Of a DNA stretch of 64,000 bases, positions 56,166 to 64,000 are shown one piece after another. A program made the position numbers and the translations under genes. Under the pieces are notes generated by a model that saw nothing but the letters and a program-made list of their open reading frames with translations, was not told the origin of the DNA and ran no database searches. The stretch lies in NCBI GenBank assembly GCA_020466095.1, contig CM035809.1, forward strand, positions 5,940,723-6,004,722. Direction: 5' to 3'. The stretch comes from Chlorops oryzae. Lineage: Eukaryota > Arthropoda > Insecta > Diptera > Chloropidae. Numbering within the stretch: the first letter of the stretch is position 1; each line of letters begins with the position of its first letter.

Positions 56166-56944
56166 CTCGTTTTTAAAATATTATAATGCAGTTTTTGGCT
56201 TATAACTTTCACATTTGTCATCCGATCGTCGAGTTCTATGGCTTTAAATGTTCGTTATGCTTCTCGCAAAAACTGTTATGCCTAATAATTTGCACTGCTT
56301 GCTAAGATATGGCTCGATAATTGAGTGAAAAAAGTAAAAGTATGAGCGAAAAATGTCATTTCTGATTTCATAGGAGCCACAATTATAGTCGAAGACTGGC
56401 GGTTAGGCACTTAAAATTTGCGGTCTCCACCTTTCCAAATAAGTTCTATGCGCGTAGCTATATTATACGGTAATTGAGTTATGGCCCTAAATATGGGACG
56501 AAATAGAGAAAATTGAGTTTTTTTTAGCCATACCTCGGAAACGGTACTTAAATTCATCAAACCAATGACTTTTTGAAATGAGGGAGCATTAAGCTAACAT
56601 AAAAAACCATTAGAAAAAAGTGTCGAAACGCTGTAGCATTGTGTTATACAAGCCACAAGTTTTCAACTTTACTGAATCCAAGTTTGAGCTCTTTATAGAT
56701 CCACCGGCTCCACATATACTTCATTACTTCAAAACTACATCGAATAAAATTTTCGGCCGCCTTTTTTAAGGTTACGGCCCATCCAAGATCCGATGGGTTC
56801 GGATTCAGTGAAATCGAAAACATATAAAATGAATTGTCAGACCGTCGAAGTTAATAACCAGGTGTGGGAATTTGCTGGTATCGTTTGTTTTGGATTTTCC
56901 AAGTTGAACTGCGCTTCGCAGTAATTCTTGCCGAATCAGCATAT
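56166..56944. other. Upstream flank of gene D, no gene recognised
   Basis: The part from about 56640 to 56925 is a diverged copy of pieces at 41925-42130 and 43845-43930; the rest is unassigned. Confidence 0.5.
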
Positions 56945-57154
56945 GCGACCACCATTCCACCTGTTATACTTAAGACAAAACATTTAATTAAATTAAATTG
57001 GGTTCTTGAGAAGTTTGAAAGCTCCTTCGATTAACTGGTAAACAATACTCAACTGACACAATAAAGCATTTTCTATTTGTTATTTATTTTCACTTTGTGC
57101 GAAATTCTGGGTTTTGCCAAAGTAGAAAATAGCAACAGGTGACTTCAAAGCATA
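56945..57154 (+). promoter_or_regulatory. Distal conserved upstream block of gene D
   Basis: Same block as upstream of A, B and C. It is followed by the proximal conserved block at 57601-57680, but the TATA/initiator segment is missing. Confidence 0.5.
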
Positions 57155-57721
57155 ACAAAGACGGTGTATCCAAGTGTTTTTCTTAAACGCAAACAATTTT
57201 TTTTGATGTTATGTGTATCTCTGAACCATGTTTAGAGCACTGGGATGGTGCAAGCGACAAAATTTCATTGTTTTTTTTTTGTCCTAGCTCTTTCACTGCC
57301 ACTGCTACAATACAACAAAAAGTTGTAAGCAATTCACCTTGTATTAACTTGGCTTTCCCTTGTAAATTTCATTACGTTGGTAAATTTTTCACACGGTATC
57401 GATAAAGCTAAGCATTAAATGAATGGTATTTGTACGAGACAATCCAGTGATGCAACTTAGCAAAAGAAAAACTTTGCGCTAATTAGAAAAAGGCACAAGA
57501 AGGGCTTAATCACGAGTTTGGATACTGAATGTTTTCTATATTTGTATTATATTTTTGATTTGATTTGTATATTTCGTTTTTTATGCCCCTTGTTGTAATT
57601 TTTTATTTTTCTTATGACAGACTTCGCGGTCTGACGCAAATGTCTTCGTCGACGTTGTACATCCGCAAAAGAACTTCCCGTAACTTTAATCAACTTACTA
57701 ACTGGGGATAGACCAACGAAA

Positions 57722-59310
57722 ATGAGTATCTTATCTTACTTCATTTTCTTCGGTGTCGTTGCGTTTGCAGCTGTAGACGCTCTGCGACTAACTTACCCCG
57801 CAAATCTTGGCATTGATCTAGACTTATTTGGTGGTGGGAACCCCAATCTTGGCTTTGGTCTTGTGGCGCCTAGAAATGTCAATTTAGATGCTGCTGGTTT
57901 GGGACTAAACGCTGGGCTGAAACTATTTGGTGCTGAACTCGGTGGCTCTGGATCAAACGCTGCTCATAATTCCGCTTCTCAATTGAGTACTTCTGGATAA
58001 TCTGCGAGTCAACAGACTTCATTCCGTGCATCAACAAATGGGAATCCGGCTATTCAAGCGAATTCGGCTGGAGTAGCCGTTGGTAAACAAGGTGCTAAAG
58101 CAATTTCCGCTTCTCAAGCGAATTCTGCTGGAGTTACCGCTGGTCAACATGGTCCTGTTGGAGCAACTGGTAATGGAAATTCGGTTTCCCAAATGAATTC
58201 TACTGGAGTTACCGCTGGTAAACAAGGTTCTGTTGAAGCATCCACGAATGGAAATTCGGAAATTTGAAAAATCATATGCTAATTCATTTCCAAATGTTAC
58301 ATCACGATGAATTTCAGCTTTGTTTGTTTCATTGAAATAAATTCGAAAATCTTTTGTGTTGTAATCATAACCCACAAAAATGCCTGCTTTGATTTTCTTG
58401 TCAAGTTTCCTTCTTGTTTGCTTCGGTATATGACAGAAAACTTTAAATCCAAAAACTTTAAGTTGATGGATGTCGCGAACTTTATCAAACCATAATTCCA
58501 TTGGACTTTTACCACTTTCAGAACTAGGTCCGCTGATTTTCAAGGTATAAACAACATAATGTATTGCTTCTGCCCATAAATTCTTTGATAATTCTTTTGA
58601 ATAAAGCACACTGCGAGCAAGCTCTACAATTGTTCGCATTTCTCTTTCTGCGCAACCGTTTTGTTCTGGGGTATATGGAACACTTCTTTGATGCTGGATG
58701 CCTTAATTGGATAATAGCTTTTGAACCCCTTTGTTACAGACCTCAGTTCCCTTAACACTTCGAAAAACGAGCACTAAACTACTTCGATTTTTGACCATTA
58801 TTAAAAATTTTCGTAATTTTTCTTCAGTTGCCTTATATCTTAGAAAATAAACCCATTTGTATCTTGAGAAATCATCCCTCAAAAGATGAAATTCATTCTC
58901 CGCTCTTGTTTGCTCGATTACTGCTCCTTTGAAATGTAATCCGATATTGCTTCCCATAGCAACATCCTTCGAAAACATCACTGATACCATTTTTGTATGC
59001 AATGTTGTGACATCTAAGATGTTCCGCGTAGAATACGAACTGATTAATTTAGTGAATGCTTTCAGGAATTCTGCTGAGTTATCAGCTGGTCAAGGTGCTG
59101 CTTTCAGAGGGGCTTTTGACTTTAATTTTCATGCTGCAATATCTGTAATAACGTACCCTTGTCACTTTCGGTGGGAAGTTCTGCTGGTAGACGCAATGGG
59201 TTTAAATCCAGCTCGCTGGGCATCAAATTGGATTTTATTTTTTTATATTCTAGCCTTGCAAAATAAAGTGCAAGTATGTGTTTTGAAAAAAAGTTAAGTT
59301 TGGATAATTA
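57722..59310 (+). pseudogene. Gene D: dead copy of the repeat-protein family
   Basis: The start codon, signal peptide (FIFFGVVAFAAVDA) and N-domain are readable to residue 92. A TAA then interrupts at 57998-58000, where gene A has TTA. The frame afterwards continues with family repeats (TAGQHGPVGATGNGNSVSQM) to 58259, where about 800 bp of copia-type sequence replaces the middle. Family sequence resumes near 59060 (RNSAELSAGQGAA) and is frameshifted near 59150 (CTGTAATAACG against CTGCTAACG in B). The normal stop and the AATAAA are lost. Upstream, the roughly 175-bp segment with TATA and initiator is deleted between 57700 and 57712 (CTTACTA joined to ACTGGGGATAGACC). This is an unambiguous pseudogene. 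Confidence 0.92.
58260..59060 (-). mobile_element. copia-type integrase fragment inside gene D
   Basis: Minus-strand pieces in different frames read, in order: DDFSRYKWVYFLRYKATEEK with RSVKGTEV in place of the usual Asp-Asn-Gly motif (59002-58703), then PEQNG-like sequence, and from 58639 MRTIVELARSVLYSKEL ... AIHYVVYTLKISGP ... SPMELWFDK, ending KIKAGIFVGYDYNTKDFRIY at about 58330. This is the integrase core and C-terminal part of a Ty1/copia polyprotein. No LTR, protease or RT is present. The open frame continuing left of 58260 is antisense gene D repeat. Confidence 0.85.
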
Positions 59311-61106
59311 TAAATCATTCTAAGGTAATTTCATGTATTGAGAATGCGAATTTTCGGGGTTTCGAAAGAAACACATTTGTTTAAATAAAAATCTTTTGGG
59401 ACAGTTTTTTAAATCGATTAAAATAGTTTTGGAAGCTTTTACATTTTCTGCTGATTCTCGAACACCATATTTAGGTTTTCACAAATAGAGAAACCAGTGA
59501 CGGATTAACATTATAGGCAACATAAGCAGCTGCCTAGGGCGGCAAATCGTCTTAGCGTGCCCCTTGGAAAAACTGTACTTATTAGAAGCCATACAAGTCA
59601 GGACGACAAACCAATGAGATGCTTTATCCTCAGAAATAATTGTTAATTTTGTTTTGTTGCTGCAGGCTTTTGGCCGTAATTAGAGGAAAAAGAATATATC
59701 AGAATTGTTCTTTAGGTCTGATTTGAGTGCAGCTATCATCGTTTTTAGTTTTGATTTTGTTGTTCTGACGATTGCATGTCCGCATATGTCATTGTAAGCT
59801 CCGTTGCATGTTATTTTGTATATTGCATTTGATTTGTCCATTTTATCCATTTTTGATTTTGTATTGCTAAATTATTTATTTAGTGTGTTGTAAGATCTAG
59901 GGGCTAGTTGATACTTATTTTTTTCATATAATTTAGTCTTCTTCAGGTCTTCGGTATCTTCCTTCCACGTATGTCACTCCTTTAAATATATATAATTCTT
60001 TTTAGACTTGTGCGATAAATATTTATAGATATGTATCAAAAGCTGCTAGGCTCATTGCAGTACTCCAAGGTGAGGCATGGGAGAAGCTGTTATATGAACA
60101 CGAAATTTTTGGCCTTGCTTTTGTGGTATTCCTTGTTTAATAGAGGTCTAACATATACCGTGGATATCATAGACGAGCCTGAAAATCTACTAAATGGCTC
60201 ACATAAACTGATCTGTTTTTTTTTAAAGCGAAAATTTCTTTAGGCGCAGTGAGCAGGGGTAAATCTTAAAGTTAAATATGCATTATTTTGTGTTGTCACC
60301 GTCATACTCTAATGATGCGTTGCTTAACAATAGCATTTAAATCTCGGGCGAACAAAGAATCTGGGATTTCATTGATGAAAAAGGGGGAACAAGTTATTTC
60401 CAAAAAGTCTTTAGTGGTCACGAACAAATTTTACAAAAACTTACGCCATTTTAATGACATCGCAATGCAAATTTTCAACAACCAATTCCACAATAATTCA
60501 TATAAAAATTAAATGGCTAAAACTAACACTTTTCGACTAGTATAAAAAAGTTTCAGTCGCCACACTTGCTTAGAAATAATTAATTTTGAGGCGCTGGCTT
60601 AAAAATAATTTTTCAATACTCACAATACCCCAATGTACTTTTTCCGTAGACTTTTTTATTATTTTAATATATAACTTCTATACATAGCGCACCCAGTTCT
60701 TACAACACGGCGCATCCTAGGGCATGTGTTCGGAGAAGTGGACAGATATCATATATTGGCAGCGTGCTGTGAACATAATATATTCTGGTATGCACGTACT
60801 CGAGCACCTCCTGTACATAGTTCCGCTTAGGCGACCACAGCAGAGAGGGAAAGAATGAGAAAACAAATTATTTGAATTTTGTCGCTCTTCACACAAGCCG
60901 TCAAGTTCAAAGTTCTCATTTCTAATGGCAGTTCCAATAACTGAAAATTTTTTTAAGAGTCCTTAGACCAGTTTTCATGAGAGTTTATAAACAATCGATT
61001 CTCAGGGAAACCCTAAACATTTCTGTTGATATTTTGTATAAGCTGTCTCGATTGGTGCTGCTCGTTTCACATGTACTTATGAAGAAAATTTTAAAGATTG
61101 TTACCA
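59290..61106. repeat. Duplicated 3' flank after gene D
   Basis: Matches the flank of gene B (39300-40690), including CAGTGACGGATTAACATTAT with AGGCAACATAAGCAGCTGCC, and at 60640-61100 a nearly identical stretch to 40180-40640. No gene is recognised; the small frame at 60031-60243 is uninformative. Confidence 0.72.
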
Positions 61107-62560
61107 GTGGCGGACTTCACATGTTCGAGGCCCCAGGCGCATAATTGAAGTGGACCGCCTCCCTACCATTTCTTAAATTAGCACAACAGTCAAAAAAAGT
61201 TTTTGTTTTTTTATTCGAAGGTTTTTTTTGAAAAATTAGTTCTTTTTAAACATTTCATTTAATCACTTGATTAAGAAAGTTACAATAAAGTTCACAAAAA
61301 TTATGTTGTTTAGTTCGGATTTTTTTTTTTAGCTTTTAACCACTCTCCATTACAATAACTTCCGTACTTTATAAGACAACTCTTCGAGCTTTACGTTTAG
61401 CGAAAACGTCAATAACGTTTTCATAATCCAGTGATTGTGCTAAATCATTTTCAATACATAGTATCGATCATTCAGATAAATGTGTTTTTGACAGTGAATT
61501 CCTCAAATAGTTTTTACTCTTTTTAAAACGGAAAAGGAACGTTGACCACTAGCATTGCTAACAGGTATAGTTAAAAAAATTCTTAAAATAGTTTCTACAT
61601 TTGGGAAGGTAGATTGCAGAGCTCCGATAATTAATTTGTACATATCAACAGCATCTCTGATATTTTCTTCCTTTACATAACATATAAAATGTTTAATTTA
61701 ATCTTTAAAATAGTCCATATTAATATCAGATTTATATTTCCCTATTAGTCTTTCCACACACTCGTTAAATTCCACGGTGTTCATTTGAAAGTATTGATTA
61801 TAAAATGTTTATATCTAGTAAACATAGATATATTCGGTGTTTGATGTTTTCCTTATTCTGAATTTGTAGAAGTTAGTCAGTTGAAAAATAAAAAGAAATA
61901 GTTTTTAATAATTTTATTGGTCTACCAAAAGACAAAGGATACTGAGGATATCAGGATACTGAGGATATCTACAGGAAAAAGGACTCTGAGGTTATCTTCG
62001 TTATTAGAAAGTCACAAAATAATTGGAAATCTTTTACAACATCCTTGTAGACAACGCTTCTCCTCGCGATTTCCGAAATAAGATCGTCGCAAACGACGTT
62101 ATGAACATTTATAACGAAATTTTGTTCACCACTGAAAAATGTTTCATTATCAATTCTTTCGCCTAACTGTTTTTTTCTTTTACGGACTGTTTCTCTGAAT
62201 TGTCGCGAGTCAGTCAAAAAACTTGCGTCGTTTTCTATTTCATGAAAATCATTTCTTACGGCATTTATGAATTCGGATAAAGATTCTAGAAGCCTAGATC
62301 CATATAATATATTAAATTGTTTTTCCTGTAATTATTTGCTAACGCTATTAAAACGTTGTAGCAATTTATCCCATAATACTGTCAATAATGCTTATCGATA
62401 ATAAGCTTATCGAGCGTTGTGGACGCTTTTTAGCGAAAAGGCGCTATATTCTCGCGCTTGTTTAGCAGAAAGCGGACTTATAACGAGTAATTATATTAAA
62501 GAAAATAACAGCTTCTAAAATTAATATTGTAGCAACATGTTACAGTTTTGCCCTTTAGTG
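61107..62560 (-). mobile_element. hAT transposon remnant (ZMYM1-like)
   Basis: The left end CAGTGGCGGACTTCACATG is a hAT-type terminus. The flank of gene B shows the uninterrupted site (ATTGTTAC then CAATATCAG at about 40635-40650), so the left border is precise. The right border is not recognised; 62560 is approximate. A transposase remnant lies within. Confidence 0.75.
61369..62380 (-). pseudogene. Degenerate hAT transposase, ZMYM1/TTF type
   Basis: From right to left: a LWDKLLQRFNSVSK helix near 62370, LLESLSEFINAVRNDF, FRETVRKRKKQLGERID and FVINVHNVVCDDLISEI (62217-61969), then the C-terminal dimerisation domain with FPNVETILRIFLTIPVSNAS and FSVLKRVKNYLRNSLSKTHL near 61640-61480, ending at TAA 61369-61371. 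At least two nonsense codons interrupt it, and the segment between 61969 and 61680 is in another frame. The catalytic N-terminal portion is absent. Confidence 0.78.
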
Positions 62561-62590
62561 TATATATTTCTTTTTATTATTCCTTTCGCT

Positions 62591-62872
62591 TTTATTTTTC
62601 TTATGAAGAACGTCGCTGGCTGACGCAAATGTCTTCGTAGACGTTGCACATCTGCAAAAGAACTTTCCGTTACTTTACTCAACTTATTTATTTATGAAAG
62701 TATACAATGCGTTTAGTAAAAAGCTGTTCAAATTTTTAATTAAGACAAAAATAACATCTGGCTTTTTTGCAATGCATTTGAGGAAAATCCCATAAAAAGT
62801 TTTTGTATAAAAAGGCTGTTCCGCTCTTCAAAAATCAGTAATATCTCTTACAATCAGGATAGACCAACGACA
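62591..62872 (+). promoter_or_regulatory. Proximal promoter of gene E
   Basis: Conserved block at 62591-62669, TATAAAAA at 62806-62813, initiator TCAGT at 62835-62839 (31 bp to its A), and the family 5' UTR. The distal block present in A-D was not found; the hAT remnant occupies that place. Confidence 0.8.
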
Positions 62873-64000
62873 ATGAGTATCTTATTTAACTTCATTTCCT
62901 TCGGTGTCGTTGCGTTTGCAGCTGTAGACGCTCTTCGACTAACTTCCCCCCTAAATCTTGGCATTGATCTAGACTTATTTGGTGGTGGGAACACCAATCT
63001 TGGCTTTGGTCTTGTGGCGCCTGGAAATGTCAATTTAGATGCTGCTGGTTTGGGACTAAACGCTGGGTTGGATCTATTTGGTGCTGAAACCGGTGGCTCC
63101 GGATCAAACGCTGCTCAAAATTCCGCTTCACAATGGAGTACTTCTGGATCATCTGCTGTTCAACAGCCTTCTTATGGTTCATCTTTGAAGACACAGTCGG
63201 CTTATCAAGTAAATACCGGTGGAGAATCTGCTGATCAACAGGGTGCTGTTGGATGGTCTAATAATGGAAATTTGGCAAGAGACACTGCTGGCCTTAGTGT
63301 TGGCGCAAGCCTTGGATTGCCCAGTCTCGATGCTGTATTGGGACTAAACACTGGATTGACACTATCTGATGCCGAAACCAGTGCCTTTGGGTCAAACGCT
63401 GCTCAAAATTCAGCTTCTCAATGGATTACTTCTGGATGGATTCCGAGTCAACAGACTTCTAACGGTGCATCGACAAATGGAAATTCGGATTACCAAGTGA
63501 TTTCCACTGGACCTATAGCTGGTCAACAAGGTGCTATTAATGGAGCTGCTAATGGAAATTCGGCTTATCAAATGAATTCTCCTGGAGTTATCGCTGGTCA
63601 ACAAGGTGCTGTTAGAGCAACTGGTAATGGAAATTCGGCTTCTCAAATGAATTCTGCTGGAGTTACCGCAGGTCAACAGGGTGCTGTTGGAGCAACTGGT
63701 AATGGAATTTCGGCTTCTCAAATGTATTCTAGTGGTGTTACTGTTGGCCAACAAGGTGCTGTTAGAGCAACTGGTAGTGGAAATTCGGCTTCTCAAATGA
63801 ATTCTGCTGCAGTTACAGCTGGTCAACAAGGTGCTGTTGGAGCAACTGGAAATGGAAATTTGGCTTCTCAAATGTATTCTTCTGGAGTTACCGCTGGTCA
63901 ACAGGGTGCTATAGGTGGAGCTGGTAATGTCAACTCGGCTTCTCAAATGAAACCTGCTGGAGTTACCGCTGGTCAACAAGGTGCTGTTAGAGCAACTGGT
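62873..64000 (+). CDS. Gene E: 25-residue-repeat protein, truncated by window edge
   Basis: Open for 376 codons to the last base of the window. The signal peptide (MSILFNFISFGVVAFAAVDA) and N-domain (LVAPGNVNLDAAGLGLNAGL) match C and D most closely, and it keeps the unshifted version of the segment that is frameshifted in C (VQQPSYGSSLKTQSAYQV). A second SNAAQNSASQW block occurs near residue 180, followed by 25-residue repeats such as AGVTAGQQGAVGATGNGISA with Ser rather than Trp at the variable site. I see no cysteine. The gene continues past the window, and the array may too. Confidence 0.88.
   Translation, partial: MSILFNFISFGVVAFAAVDALRLTSPLNLGIDLDLFGGGNTNLGFGLVAPGNVNLDAAGLGLNAGLDLFGAETGGSGSNAAQNSASQWSTSGSSAVQQPSYGSSLKTQSAYQVNTGGESADQQGAVGWSNNGNLARDTAGLSVGASLGLPSLDAVLGLNTGLTLSDAETSAFGSNAAQNSASQWITSGWIPSQQTSNGASTNGNSDYQVISTGPIAGQQGAINGAANGNSAYQMNSPGVIAGQQGAVRATGNGNSASQMNSAGVTAGQQGAVGATGNGISASQMYSSGVTVGQQGAVRATGSGNSASQMNSAAVTAGQQGAVGATGNGNLASQMYSSGVTAGQQGAIGGAGNVNSASQMKPAGVTAGQQGAVRATG

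Noticed and set aside
58031..58639. 202-codon minus-strand ORF as one gene
   Set aside because: It is a chimera: copia integrase down to about 58260, then antisense gene D repeat.

Overview
The window is AT-rich, gene-poor, transposon-laden animal DNA, most likely from a higher fly (Brachycera). Support for this: single-exon secreted-protein genes with a TATA box about 30 bp upstream of an arthropod TCAGT initiator; short 58-71 bp GT-AG introns in one broken gene; BEL/Pao, copia, hAT and non-LTR elements of insect type; and a BEL primer-binding site matching the 3' end of a eukaryotic tRNA-Tyr. The species cannot be named from the sequence alone.

Region 1-21.2 kb holds mostly intergenic DNA: a fold-back hairpin (9-114), a textbook hAT-type MITE with an 8-bp target duplication (6998-7255), a broken multi-exon gene of DUF4806 type (10363-11267) among MITE-like repeats, a GC-rich degenerate retroelement (about 12.3-13.6 kb), one plausible small secreted-peptide gene on the minus strand (16767-17024), and a 5'-truncated LINE fragment (18589-19545).

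From 21.2 kb to the right edge lies the main feature: a tandem array of five paralogous genes on the plus strand (called A to E here, at 21757, 37073, 53410, 57722 and 62873). They encode secreted, apparently cysteine-free, Gly/Ala/Gln/Ser/Asn-rich proteins built from a 25-residue (75-bp) repeat. I recognise no named family; a silk-, glue- or coat-like structural role is the best guess. A (1468 aa) and B (716 aa) are intact, C has a one-base frameshift, D is a dead copy (promoter deleted, nonsense codon, copia fragment in the middle, poly(A) signal lost), and E runs off the right edge. The intact copies share TATA, initiator, 5' UTR and upstream blocks; B, C and D also share more than 1 kb of 3' flank.

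The array is interrupted by a satellite array of about 154-bp units that flips orientation (30.8-35.6 kb), hairpin-ended interspersed repeats, a transposon-like ORF split by a 912-bp hAT-type element with an 8-bp TSD (29111-30038), an 8.1-kb BEL/Pao element inserted in the upstream region of gene C (LTRs identical by eye, 5-bp TSD, broken pol, and an extra zinc-knuckle/protease-like ORF where env could sit), and a ZMYM1-like hAT remnant upstream of E. Paralogous flanks provide empty sites that date several insertions relative to the gene duplications.
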